Assembly: GCA_003427395.1 (NCBI GenBank)
Contig: BFEA01000241.1
Span: 595,408-654,192 of the forward strand
Origin: Chara braunii
Taxonomy: Eukaryota; Streptophyta; Charophyceae; Charales; Characeae
DNA length: 58,785 bases
Direction: 5' to 3'
Shown here in pieces: positions 35,091-46,074 of this stretch; the stretch's first letter is position 1, and each line of letters opens with the position of its first letter. Position numbers and translations under genes: made by a program. The notes under the pieces are model-generated. The model ran no database searches. It worked only from the letters and a program-made list of their open reading frames with translations, and was not told the DNA's origin.

Positions 35091-35426
35091 CACAAATGGG
35101 GTGCAAACAAAATTCTCCTCTGAAGCAAAAAGGTCAATTGCTGATTCTCCGAATTTTGAGAACAGAGTCGTCACAATCTTCTTGCCCAGTGCCTAGTCTA
35201 AGTAGTCTATAATCTTAGAGAGATCATCTGCTGCGGTATCTGTCTCTTATACACATCTAGATGTGTATAAGAGACAGCACAAATGGGGTGCAAACAAAAT
35301 TCTCCTCTGAAGCAAAAAGGTCAATTGCTGATTCTCCGAATTTTGAGAACAGAGTCGTCACAATCTTCTTGCCCAGTGCCTAGTCTAAGTAGTCTATAAT
35401 CTTAGAGAGATCATCTGCTGCGGTAT
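35091..35426. repeat. Exact 149-bp direct repeat around an adapter junction
   Basis: 35091-35239 and 35278-35426 are identical and separated by the 38-bp adapter. Best explained as an assembly error, not biology. Confidence 0.93.
35240..35277. other. Tn5/Nextera mate-pair junction adapter left in the assembly
   Basis: CTGTCTCTTATACACATCT followed head-to-head by AGATGTGTATAAGAGACAG, a perfect 38-bp palindrome made of two Tn5 mosaic ends. This is the Nextera mate-pair circularisation junction, not genomic sequence. Removing it and one 149-bp copy restores a contiguous element. Confidence 0.97.
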
Positions 35427-36781
35427 TGAGCTCTCGAGGAATCCAAGCTGGTTGAATTTGGCAGTCAAAGATAAGAAGGAAAGAGGCGACTTCTCTAAGG
35501 AAAGAGTTTAATAGTGGATCGGATGAGCTTAGTTTCTTGAGTAGGAAAAAGACAGCTTGATTATCTCCTACTATCCTTAATGCTTTGGAGAGGAGTTCGG
35601 CAGGGGCCCTCTCAGCTAGTAATCTTATAGTTGTTGTTACACCGTACAATTCACGATGAGTGTTGGAGGTTCCTAGTAGGTTTGGAGGGAGTAAGAAACT
35701 ACGTTTCCATAAACCCTTTAATTGAAAAGAGACAATGGCTCCTACAGCGGAATCTGAAGCGTCGGTCTGCATAGTGACAGTGACTGGTCTCACCGTCCAC
35801 AGTCTTCCTGGGATTAGCGGAAGGTGGGTTAACCACCATTGAAGGTCGTTCTTAAAATCCTCAAGGAGTCTGAGTTTTGAGTTCCAATCACAATTGGTGA
35901 GTGCTGAATGCGGAGGGGAGTAGTGAAGAGATGCAGGGAGGAAGGCCTTGGATAGAGATACCAGCTTTCCTGCCAGGGAGACAACTCCCCTTGCAGTTAG
36001 GTGGGACTAAGATGAGGATTGTACTAAGAGTTTCAGAATCCTTTCTGCTTTGTCATCTGGAACTCTGATTCTCTTTTGGTGGGAGTCAATGATAAAGCCT
36101 AAGAATCTGTTTGATTGAGATGGAAAGACATTATACTTGTTTGGGCTGAGAAAAAAATCGCAGCTTGTGAAAAATGATAGAGATCAAAATGGAGTTCCAA
36201 AGGCACATGGGAAGGTTCTTATGGGTTGAGAGACTGTCGTCGATATATGAGAAAATGTTGACCCCTCTGGTTCTGATAGTAGCCATGACTTCTTGCATAA
36301 TTGTAGTGAAAATCCAACAGGCAGAGGAAATTCCAAAGCATAAAGTGTTGAAGTGGTAAATCTGACCATTCCATGAGAAAGATAAAAAGGGGCGAGATTT
36401 CGGGTGAACCGGTACATGGTAGTATCCATTCTTGACATCAAAAGTTACAGTGAGATTCTGAATGATTGAGCCGTCCATTACAGACACAGTGTCATCAACC
36501 GATTCATAGTGAAAGTCTGGAAAAGAGATAAAGAGGTTGACATATGTGAGATCAATGATGAGTCTGAGTTTGCTTGAACTCTTAATTAAAAAAACGGGGT
36601 TGATGACGGCAGGTGAATCGGTTGTAGAGATTACACCCTGGTTGAGCAAAAAAGTCACTCTGTTGTCCACAAATTCAGCAAACAAGGGGGGTAAATCATA
36701 GTTGGGGAGGGTGATGGGTGTTGGTTCAGGTAGTCTCATAGCTCTTCTAAAGTCTGAAGCTTCCAAAACTGGCTTAACCAT
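35380..36781 (-). pseudogene. DIRS-type reverse transcriptase / RNase H
   Basis: The first frame (36781-36131) has RT motifs: LRLIIDLTYVN, FDVKNGYYHVPVHP, SFSWNGQIYHFNTLCFGISS and FSYIDDSL (catalytic YIDD). After a shift the RNase H frame (35793-35380) shows TDASDSAVGAIVS, a conserved Glu in NTHRELYG, IVGDNQAVFFLLK and WIPRELNTAADDLSKIIDYLD. Spacing and wording are those of DIRS/Ngaro/PAT RT-RH rather than Ty3 or Ty1, and no integrase or chromodomain follows. It would copy the element RNA in the cytoplasm. Whether the shift between RT and RH is decay or a consensus error is open. The RH end lies beside the adapter artefact. Confidence 0.88.
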
Positions 36782-37371
36782 TCTCCTAACCTCCTGAATC
36801 TTTGATTGGTGGTTATGGATAGTACCTGCAAACTTTAGCTTTGCACCATTAACTTGCCAATTTAGGACGTCCTTGGAGGACTTCGAGTTAAAAGATGCAA
36901 GGAGCGACTTTCAGGCTTCTAAGTGGTTGACAAGTGATGCTGCAAAAAATTCATCTGGTGAACTTAACCAACTAGATTTGTTTTTTAGTGCAGCTACGAC
37001 TACCGAGAGTTGATGCGGTGAGGGTACACAATTCAATGCTTAGACTGCTTGTGAGATTTCCCCTTGCGGCTCCATTCTTGCTTATCGTCTGAAGAGTCAC
37101 TGACGCTCCTCTTGTGGTACGATTTCTTGGCAGGGCTCATGTATTTGAATTTGGCCGAATCTTGACCAGTCGAGTACCTGCAAAGAGACAACAGTTAAAA
37201 GCGTACCTGAGTTATTGGTCTTTTCGGCCAAATGAATATAACAGGCCACCACTAAGGGGTGTGGGGAGTGGATAACTGCCCCTAAAGGCCTGATTGATAA
37301 AATTAGCAGTTTCAAAGATAGAGACTGCCTCTATGAGTAAAGATTGGGGCTAGCGTAAACCGCTTGGGAAC

Positions 37372-38118
37372 TTACCCTGCCCTTGAAGAGGCTGCCTTGA
37401 CTTCCTGCTCGTCCCATTCTTGATTGATCTGGTCCATGCCCAGTCTGGAAGTCTCTAATTCTTGTATCATAAGTAACTGCTTCACTTCTAGAGAGAGTTT
37501 CTTGTCGCAGAGCTTCTTGGGAAGATTGACTACGACATTCTTAAAGGCGGCTGCATGCGCCCCTCCTCTATCGTCGTGCTTGAAATTAAGTTCAATCTGC
37601 CTTACCCTGGTCAGGATATTGAGGTGCCTTGACCAAGGGGGTTGGTCAAAAATGAACTGCAATGCTTTAATCTCGTTGGCGACGGCTTGACACTTAGAAA
37701 CTTCCTTGATGGCAGAGGATAAAGTTTCCCTTACCTTAGAGAGTTCAGATTGATTAACCATAAATATGAACTCTCTCTCATCAGCCTCCTCTCTTGAAAT
37801 TAACGATTTCTCTGGAGTGATAACGGTTGAGACTGGGGGAGTTAGTGTCGATGTTCTTGCACCTGACCTTGGTCCGGAGATCCCTGGCTGGACCACCGAA
37901 CCTGAATTTTGGACAAAAAATGGATCCAAAGTCCTTATAAGATGAGGGGGGGTCGGATAAAGCTTGCCCTTATGGTTAACGAGAAAGATGGATCTTTGCG
38001 GGTTTCTTTCTTGGGGATTGAGGCATTCCAAGATTTTCCCTTCTACCATCTCGGGAGAGGGGTTCATCAGAGGCATGAAGATGTTCCAACCAACTATGGT
38101 GTAAGGTCCATGAGCCAT
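37372..38118 (-). CDS. Gag-like ORF of the kangaroo-like element
   Basis: A 248-codon minus-strand frame (MAHGPYTIVGWNIFMPLMNP...). No motif I recognise. It has a Ser/Thr-rich middle (RTSTLTPPVSTVITPEKS) and a helical C-terminal half (SELSKVRETLSSAIKEVSKC, KLSLEVKQLLMIQELETSRL) likely to self-associate. Its place upstream of RT on the same strand makes gag the natural assignment. Further minus-strand frames without obvious decay lie on both sides: 37315-37097 (AEKTNNSGTLLTVVSLQVLD) towards RT, and 39145-38936 and 39878-39681 upstream. The full gag may therefore be longer and broken, or use another start. Confidence 0.55.
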   Translation of the reverse strand: MAHGPYTIVGWNIFMPLMNPSPEMVEGKILECLNPQERNPQRSIFLVNHKGKLYPTPPHLIRTLDPFFVQNSGSVVQPGISGPRSGARTSTLTPPVSTVITPEKSLISREEADEREFIFMVNQSELSKVRETLSSAIKEVSKCQAVANEIKALQFIFDQPPWSRHLNILTRVRQIELNFKHDDRGGAHAAAFKNVVVNLPKKLCDKKLSLEVKQLLMIQELETSRLGMDQINQEWDEQEVKAASSRAG

Positions 38119-39930
38119 GAGAGCGTCGAAAATTATCTGTTCCGTGATCTGGGCCTGTAAGAGTTGAGGGATTCACCCGTTCAAGCCACAAATGAGTTTT
38201 AGACATCACTCATACCATTCTTGGCTCAAAATGTATTTTTATGAGATAGTAATTTGTAATAAAGGGTTCCTCCTCATTCTTTTCTTTCCTCCTTTTTTTT
38301 TTTTTTTTTTTTTTGAAGGAGGTATTCCTCAAAGTCTGCATAAGGTTTAGTTCAAGTGAACATAGTCATTTTGGGAGTTAATGGATTTGGAATTAAACAC
38401 TTAGGTCATGCTTAGAATGACAACAAATATAACTCACTGGTAGGGAGTTTTGGAAAAAATCGAGCTCATCATACAAGATGCCAATAAATTCAACCACAGA
38501 GATAAAGAAGTCATTGAGAGCAGAAATAAAATCAGAATTCAAAATTTTAAACAACTCTAGGCGTCCTTATAAGATAGAAGTTTTTTGCAATCATCCGTCA
38601 GAAAAAACAGTCCTGGATTACTTTCTTCTTTATCCATATTACAAGGACCTAGTCAGAATCGACACACTCCGGGTGTGCAGGAAGAACAAATTTCGAGCTC
38701 TCTATTACAGAAGACATCCATTCTCCTGGGCCGTTGTTTTACCAGATACTCATACATGCTGCTCCAGAGGAGTAGTCTGTTAGTCTGGCTAGTATTTCGA
38801 AAAGGGGATGTATCAGAGTGGAGTGGAAGGCCGGGGAAAAGTCAGAGTTAGCAAAAAAATTCCTGAAAAGGTTAATATCATTTATCTCCATTATCCATTG
38901 GTCGAATGGTCTGGTTGGAGGGCATGAGAGTTCAACTAATTAAATGCAAAACCTAAAGTGAGAAAAGCAGCCTGTCTGAGTGGTTTTAGATGGTATGAGA
39001 ACTGGCGGTCTACTGTAAGGGCGAGGAAGAGGTCGTCACACTGTAACAGGTCTAGAGTCCTTCCAGTGCTGACATTTGCAGAGGGATTGGCAAAAGCTAC
39101 CGATGGGTTCACCGTTGGTGTAGGTGGTACAGGAACCATCTGCATAAGGCAAGAGAAAAAACAGGGAAAGAAAAGAAAGTGATTTTAGAAAGTTAGTGCG
39201 TGATCACCCCTCAGAGTTGTTCCGGAAGGTTGGTATATAGCCAAGGTGCTTAGAATATTGTTGTAGTGTAGCATCCCTCTTTTTCTTCCTTCGAAATGCT
39301 CTAGTTGGTAAGGGCAGTTGGTGTAACGGACTTGGGCCGTAATGAGTTAAACCATGCGGTTGATCCCAACCTTGCCCAGATCTGCAGATTCAAGGGTCCA
39401 AAATTGCTATCAGATAGGATTCCTAATTTTCTAAAGAGGTTTCCAGGATGACCTTAACCGTGGGCAAATGAATCTTGTAATGGTCAATGTGATTGAGAAA
39501 AAGTAAGATCTGAATTTTGTCATCAGAGTTTAGGATTGCAGTCTCCCTGTTATCTCTGATCCTGTTCTCAGCGAGGAAAAATCATAGGGCTAGGAAGGCC
39601 AGGCGATTCAGATTACTAATTTCAAAGTGGTATTTTGTGTCCTCAGCAAGTAGTTTTGCAAAATCGACTGGTCCTAGCCCTTAGACTGTATTCGAGAGAA
39701 AATTCGTGGAACACGAGGTTGCAATGACTCTAGCACAGAAACTGTGCCTTAAGACAATGGTCCAGTCTTCTAGTAGTAAAATGTTGAGATTATTATTGTC
39801 CAAAATTTTTGGGTAAGGCACACTGGTGGTACGTTTCAGTAGTAGAAAGGAAATAAGGTCAGGGAGTTTCTGCTTCAAGGTTTCAATTTCTTGATCTCCT
39901 ACTGGCTCAGAAATAGCAAAATGGTTGTCA
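38119..39930 (-). other. Element leader with possible gag upstream fragments
   Basis: A T-run lies at 38287-38314. Minus-strand frames 39145-38936 (PTVNPSVAFANPSANVSTGR) and 39878-39681 (TTSVPYPKILDNNNLNILLL) have protein-like composition but no family match. The plus-strand frame 38478-38783 is probably a shadow. Confidence 0.4.
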
Positions 39931-40590
39931 GCACCGTACGTTCAAGAACTGAAATATCCTGATTTTTTCTTATGCAAAAAAATTGTGTTTATAATCGTAT
40001 AAGATGTGTAGCACGATGAATTTATTCGGGGAGTTTTCGAACGCGCAAACATATTCTCCTTTTCGCGAATCCGTTCGCTTGAACATGGTTTTCCATATAT
40101 GGCCGAATATATTATTTTTTATTGTTTGTTTTATTTTTTTTTCCTATATTTTTATTTTAAACTCGTGTTTGGCTAAAAATTTCAACGTGTCTCCGAGACA
40201 AAAGTTGTTTGTATTCTTATTATAAATTACATATATTTTTTGATAAGGGTTTTATTGTTAAGTTCAAAAGTGATTTATAGTCCTGTAAATTATTTTGTGC
40301 AGAGCTTGACCTTTACCTAACTGTGGAAACTGACTTATAGTCCTATAAATAAGTATTCACAAAAACATGCTTTTTTTTACATCTTTCAAGTTTGCCTTCT
40401 CATCCTTAACAATTACCCTGTTTGAACTCTGTTTTTTTGCCAATCTACTGATAATGACTTATAGTCATATAAAAGCATTTTGCAAGGAAGGGTTTTCTTG
40501 CATATTTTGAGAAACGCTAGACTTTTTACCTGATTTTTTGCCTCCTTTATCACAAAACGATTAAAAACGCTCTCTTTCAACACAAAAATT
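39931..40590. mobile_element. AT-rich non-autonomous transposon, copy 1 (ends not resolved)
   Basis: Colinear with 50035-50680: GCACCGT.YGTTCAAGAAYYGAAATAT, CGAATATATTATTTTT, AGGCAAAAGTTGTTTG-like, three to four GACTTATAGTCCTATAAAT motifs, and TTGAGAAACGCTAGACTTTT. The repeated ACTTATAGTYCTATAAAT is an imperfect palindrome. The copy sits inside the leader of the kangaroo-like element, so it inserted later or hitch-hikes. Confidence 0.75.
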
Positions 40591-40806
40591 CCCATTTTAC
40601 TCATTTTTCTCAGAAGTGGTACCTCTCAGTCCTCCTATAGGGTGGTTGCCTATAATTTCATTCTTTGATTTGAAAGTAACTCCAGAGAACTTAGAAGGTT
40701 TCCATTATCTAAAAAACAGATGTGGTAGTCTGGTTCCAAATGCCTACAGTGAATACCTAGGGTCTGCGTAGTAGCTGAAAAGTTAATCGAGAAGCCAAAC
40801 AAAACT

Positions 40807-40845
<39 letters not shown>

Positions 40846-43599
40846 GTTGCTTCACGAATTTTGGAAAAAATCTAATAGCGCGGAACGGTGGAAGTTACCA
40901 TACCTACTACACCAATGAAAGGTTTGTTTGAAAAACTACTTGTAAATCAGATCGTTACCCTCCTGGTTCGTAGTTGAATGGTTTAACACTTAGCTAAGTA
41001 ATCATGAGAACTTGTTTTTTTTTTTTTTTGGAAAAGGGGTGGATTATAAGGTTGATAGATCCACTGTTAATAAAATAAAAGGAGATATAATAAAAAAACT
41101 TGCGAGGCATACAACTCATTACAAGATAGGAAAGACATAAGCAATAATCTAGTAACTTAATCGAAGATAAAAATGAAAGCTAGTGGGCTGCATGCTTTTG
41201 TAAGATATCCAGAGTTTACCGTGGGATTGATTAGTTCTGACCTTAAATTCTTCGTAATAGTGATCGAGGTTGAGGTAAGACTGACTACCTTGAAAGAAAA
41301 GGCAAGATGAATTAACCTGTCGTATTAGAGCATAGTTCAAAGTTCTGCCATCGAGTTGACTTAAAGCGGATAAAAAAAGCGTCTGTGTCGCCTATTTTTT
41401 TTGCTACTTACGGGCTTAATCGGGCTGATCTTGGTTATAAGACTAAATAATTAAGAATACAAAGAGGTAAGATGAAGAGAGTAGTTGAGTTAAATTCTTG
41501 TTCACAGATTAAGGCATAAAACAAAGTTAATGGCAGAAGCTTTTGTGGTGGTGAAACAGAGATTCTTCATACGACCGAATGATGAAGGTCGACCTGCCAC
41601 TTTTAGAAAAACGGCTAGGGAGATTTGTCCTCTCCTTGTTCGAATAGGTTGTGATCCCTACCAGATGTGGGTTCCTAGCCAAGAGTGATCCATGTATTAG
41701 TAACAGTCTCTTAGGTAAGCACTAATAGTAATTATGAAGTTGAGGAAAGATTCGATCGAGCCAATAAGTGGGGTGCTAAGCTATGATAACTGAGTGTGAG
41801 TATCTGACTGGCTTCAAAGCCTTTTCACCTAAAGGAGTTCTAGCTGGGTCTCTTACTTGCGGACCTTTAGCGGTTACGAAGCCACAAATATATTGCCTTT
41901 CCGGTTACGAAGACTACTTCACTGATCTGCAGCGGGTTTAATGCAACTGGCATAGTCAATGGAAAATTAACTGTGTGGTCTTCCTATCCTAAATAGAGAC
42001 AAGACCTGCGTCCTTAGCGTAAGGAAGGTTCGTCTAGTACAAGTACAAATAGTAGTTACAGTAATAACAGATCTAAAATATGTTCCAGTCCAAGATCTTT
42101 CCAGAGATAATGCAGACTAATCTGTGGTCAAATTAAGAGGTTCAAAGATCTGAAAGTAAAATCTTAGAATGAGCATAAGGTAGAGATCTAAATCTTGTAT
42201 GATTGGAGAAAACACAAGATCAATAAGCTAGCGAAAAGAGTGAGGTAAGTACTTAGAGACTACAAAAAGTAAGAACGAGAGATCTCTGATCGGGTTAGCC
42301 GAAGCGAGGTGATAAGCATCTTTAGTTTTACCAAGCTCAGACCTTGATATCCTTTCGACTAGTCAGTCGTATTAATCTTCGGTGAATATGTTTTTTGACG
42401 GTTCTTAATTAAGTATAATTTTTTTATTATTATTATAAAAAAATAAGATCTTTAAGGTGAGTGGGTAGTCACTGGAGTTCAGCAAGGAGGAGAAACTAAG
42501 ATTCTTCGTAAGTAAAATAGGTGCGTAGCTAAAATCTAAGCCAATTCTCCTCTAAAAAGAGATCTTATCGAAGAGAGAGTACTGAGAATGGTTCAGAAAT
42601 CAATAGTCACAGTAAAAGTTTCGGAGGGCGATTACCTTCGTTTGAGAAGATTAGTACATGATTAGAAATAAAGTAAGCAACATAGGTGAAGCGAGTTTGA
42701 ACAGGGAGCAGAAGGGAAGGAGAGTTTTGGTAGATTACGAGAGGAAAGAAGATACCTGCTTAGGTCTCTCAGCCCTCATGGTTGGTCGTTCAAGGGAGTT
42801 TTTCTTCTTGCTCCTGCGAGTTTGCGCTACTTGCGTTTTCTTGCCTGTTGCGGAGCTGCGTAACTGTTCCGGTAATGAGGAAAGGCTATTGTGTGATCGC
42901 CCTCGCAACATGAGTTTACCACAGTCGATAGTTCTGACCAGGAGTTTAGCAGTCCCTAAGAATCTATGGTGAGCAGATAGTGGTTCTTGATATCGTAAAG
43001 GCTTGAAAGGACAGAGTGGAAGCTTTTGCAGAATGGTGGTGGTGGCGAGAGAAACTGTGGCAGGTTCTTGCGTTAGAGTTATCGTAGCGCAAGCTCTCTT
43101 GCTCTACGTGGTTGGTTTCTCTTTGCGACGCAGGCAATTTTTTTCGATGGCGGTGGCCACAATGGTGGGAGAAAGAGCGAACCACCGAATAACCTAAAGA
43201 AATTTTCAAAGATACGGGTTGAGTAGTTGGTTTTGGAATACGGGCCACAATTCGATAAAGTAACAGAGGCAAGAGTTTCAAAATTACGAGTAGACAAGTA
43301 TAATTGCGGGTGAGAAAATACTATGGTAGAGGGGTAGGGCTTAGGGTGAAGCTGCAAGATCACAAAAATCGTGGCTGAAGATTGCTGGAAAATAATCCTA
43401 CAGTAACGAGAATGATATCTAGCTACACACACGTCGGGAGTTCCTAGAAAAGACAAGGAAAGACAACATAAGGTAAGGACATGGTGAACGGATACGTACC
43501 TGAGATTCGAGGCTATGGTGACTGATAGTTACCACGAATGGAAAATTTCCTTTTCGAGATGGAGTCTCAGTTACCGTAGAGTGAAAGGCTAACAGGAGT
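40591..43599. other. Unassigned AT-rich leader of the kangaroo-like element
   Basis: Poly(T) tracts at 40811-40840 and 41012-41029. 41340-42650 is AT-rich without coding signal. Open frames of about 100 codons (42658-42972, 43281-42964) have no recognised domain. Nested insertions are likely but no boundaries were found. Confidence 0.4.
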
Positions 43600-44142
43600 A
43601 GATCATTGGTGGTGCGTTGCAGGTACGGAGAACGGAGCGGCGCTGCCGCCGCAGTCAAAACGCAGGGAAATGACAAAGGCAAATACCCCAATGAGGGAAT
43701 GTTAGGCCTGGAAATAGCAAGGCCCCAATGTGCCTTGGATTTGCAGACTGTGGGCACCAGTGGCTGTCGGATCCCTTGTTGATTCGATCCGGCTCAATGT
43801 CGGCCTCCCCTATGTGGGGTTAAGATGATTTTGACTGCTGATAAAGCTGAGGCCTTAATGAGCCTGGAAAGGGCCTTCGAGCCAAGGGGTAATTTGTCAT
43901 CTGAAAATCAGTTACCAGGGTACCCGGTAAACAGGTTTCAGGAATCTGCAGTTGAAAGATGCCCAGATGCGTATGAAATGACCGTGGACGTCGCAGATCA
44001 TAGCACCTTTCCAGAGTAAGTGTCAGATCTCAATGGATTTCAAATTTCCGCCTCCCTCAGACCTGTCAGCCTTAGGAAACGGTCCCTGACCGGCTGCCAC
44101 ACACGTGCGGCCAATAGCTGCTTTGAAACTAGGCCCTCTATG
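43600..44142 (-). repeat. Split direct repeat A1 (left end in element sense)
   Basis: Colinear copy of A2 (32855-33396), ending GAAACTAGGCCCTCTATG. A shared 64-codon plus-strand frame (MILTADKAEALMSLERAFEP) occurs in both copies (43825-44019 and 33080-33274) and stays open in both, though its meaning is unclear. Confidence 0.92.
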
Positions 44143-45801
44143 GTGGGTGTATGGGGTCTTGCTCCACTACTCTCAATTTTTTTAGAGCTAGACCTTTGCT
44201 CCACTTACTCTCCAAATGGACTCTCCTAGAACCCTTCACGGAGTTGTCATACATTGCTCTCAGCCCCACCTGCACCATTCTGTTTTTTTAGGGTCCTCAG
44301 CCATGCTCTCCAAATGGCCTCTTGAGTCCATCCCGAGTTTGGGATAATCCACCACTGGCCCCTACATAAAAAAATGGTCGCCGGGGAAACTCAGTGTCGG
44401 CAAGGCTCCTATGCTTGGCCCTGCGTAGGGCGCAGGCGTGGTGGAATTTATTTTGGAACCACGTGCCCGTGGCGCTTCGCCACACAGTTTCCAGAAGTGG
44501 GCCCTTGCTGGCTGCTCCAATCGATTGGTGGGGAGAGGCGCCCGCTGGAAATGGGGTCCAACGTCCTATATAGTAGGTACATCCAATGGCCGAAAGTTGG
44601 AAATCGAGTCCGGCATCCTTCCTCTTTTTTTTTTTATAAGCTTTTGGCCTCCACCTTTCGACGCTTTTGATGTCAGGATCTGTGTTGGGCAGGAAGACAC
44701 ACCTGAAATCCTCGAAATTTGTGAAATCTACTTGCAGTCCTGATGGCGGCGTCCACAAGGAGTGCACTGAACTCAACATGTGCCACTGAGCACACTACTC
44801 CCACCAAGTAAAAACTAGGGGTAAAGTCGTAGAACCTCCCCGCAACGAAACCTTTGTATCTATTTGCGCCCAAATGGGGAAAGAGGTGTCGCAGGCCCCA
44901 AAATTTATTTCGGCGTGTGATAAGCTAGGATCCATACTCGGCGGTTTCCCGTACCCTTAAGGGAAACCCACATTAGATCCCGAAGTACGGAATCAAGATG
45001 ATAATAGGGAAGAGCGAGGCTTCATTTTTTTCTTTTCTTTTCTTTCTTTCTCTCTTTTTCGTGTTCCTTGTGTATGGAAGGAGGGTGGAGAGGAAAACTT
45101 AATCCGGATCTCGCGTGGCCGGTCAGCGGCCGCGCCAAGAAACTCAAGAAACGGTTGGGAATTAGCGGGAGTAGGAATTTTGAATTTTTGCACGCGTGCT
45201 GCTGTTTTTTCGAATTTTTGTACGCCGCGTAAACACGTTCTCCCGCTCTGCATCCATGCACCATCTTCCTTTCTTGCTGCGCATTCCCTCCCTGCATGTC
45301 TCTTCCTCTCGTGATGAACTACTTTCTGTAGAGCGCCATATCCTGCGCACCGGGATTGGGAGGGGTGCATAAAGGGATCAGGGGTAAATTGCATTGTGGT
45401 CCCTTCTTCTTGATTTTTTGATGTTTCTTTCCCCTGGCCCTTCGAGGGAAAGAAGGCGGCGGTTGGAGACATCGGGGTAGTGGGCCCGCGCCTTAGCAAG
45501 CGTGGGGAAATAACATCGACTATGACCTTTTCTTTTCCTTTCTTTTCTTTGCTTGGAGGTCCGTCTTTCTGACGTGATGATCGCGAGGGGGATTCTTTAG
45601 GAATTTGTTTTTGAATTTGAAACAAGCCCATATGGGCTCTCGGAATTTCTTTTTGCAATTAGGACTTTAGTTAGATTAGGCAAATGGATGTGTTGCAATT
45701 CAGGCCATAACTGCGCGTCGCTTCTCGCTTGCGCACGCTTTGCTGCACCCGAACCCGCGTTCTGTTCCCGCCACGCCCAATTCTTTTTTTTTTTTTTTTT
45801 T
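44143..45801. other. Gene-poor stretch with repeat fragments
   Basis: A SINE-like core in minus orientation lies at 44512-44570 (GCTCCAATCGATTGGTGGGG, CTGGAAATGGGGTCCAACGT). A MITE-like left end lies at 44815-44905. A 221-codon minus-strand frame (45658-44993) is Lys/Glu/Ser-rich with no known domain and is not called as a gene. A poly(T) tract runs into the gap. Confidence 0.5.
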
Positions 45802-45881
45802 NNNNNNNNNNNNNNNNNNNNNNNNNNNNNNNNNNNNNNNNNNNNNNNNNNNNNNNNNNNNNNNNNNNNNNNNNNNNNNNN
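45802..45881. other. Assembly gap (80 N) within poly(T)
   Basis: N run bounded by T on both sides. Confidence 0.99.
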
Positions 45882-46012
45882 TTTTTTTTTTTTTTTTTTG
45901 GGACAAATGCTCCAGTCTATTCGTGGGGAACAACACGTGCTGGGAACCGGGCCCAGCGTCCCATATAGAAATATACAAATGATTTGAAGTGCCAAGGCCA
46001 TTACATGGCCTC
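45882..46012 (-). mobile_element. SINE-like poly(A) repeat, minus-strand copy h
   Basis: T-run, TGCTCCAGTCTATTCGTGGG, CTGGGAACCGGGCCCAGCGT, then CCAAGGCCATTACATGGCCTCGGCT, the reverse complement of the upstream GCCGGGTAATGGC module. It supports that module as part of the element. Confidence 0.65.
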
Positions 46013-46074
46013 GGCTAAGAACTATCTTCTAGTCTCAACTGTAATCTCTTCTTTCTCTTTCCCCGCTATACAGG

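Larger units (their letters stand above)
32549..44142 (-). mobile_element. Tyrosine-recombinase retrotransposon (DIRS order, PAT/kangaroo-like)
   Basis: In minus-strand sense: repeat A1 (44142-43600), a long leader, gag-like ORF (38118-37372), RT/RNase H (36781-35380), recombinase on the opposite strand (33819-34760), repeats B1 (33640-33397) and A2 (33396-32855) back to back, then B2 (32796-32549). A1/A2 are about 543 bp and B1/B2 about 245 bp, each pair highly similar. This A1 - ORFs - B1 A2 - B2 order is the split direct repeat structure of PAT-type DIRS elements. An inverted recombinase gene is, as I recall, described for Volvox kangaroo. DIRS elements integrate through a circular intermediate by tyrosine recombinase and lack LTRs, integrase and TSD. 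The element is nearly complete but carries a stop in the recombinase and a shift between RT and RNase H. Confidence 0.87.

Noticed and set aside
35236-35281. Perfect palindrome as a possible recombination or regulatory site of the retrotransposon
   Set aside because: It is the Tn5 mate-pair adapter, exactly 38 bp, with artefactual flank duplication.
37372-38160. Plus-strand frames 37424-37690 and 37909-38160
   Set aside because: Antisense shadows of the gag-like ORF.
44993-45658. 221-codon Lys/Glu-rich minus-strand open frame
   Set aside because: Low complexity, no recognised domain, flanked by repeats; possibly a decayed gag but not supportable.
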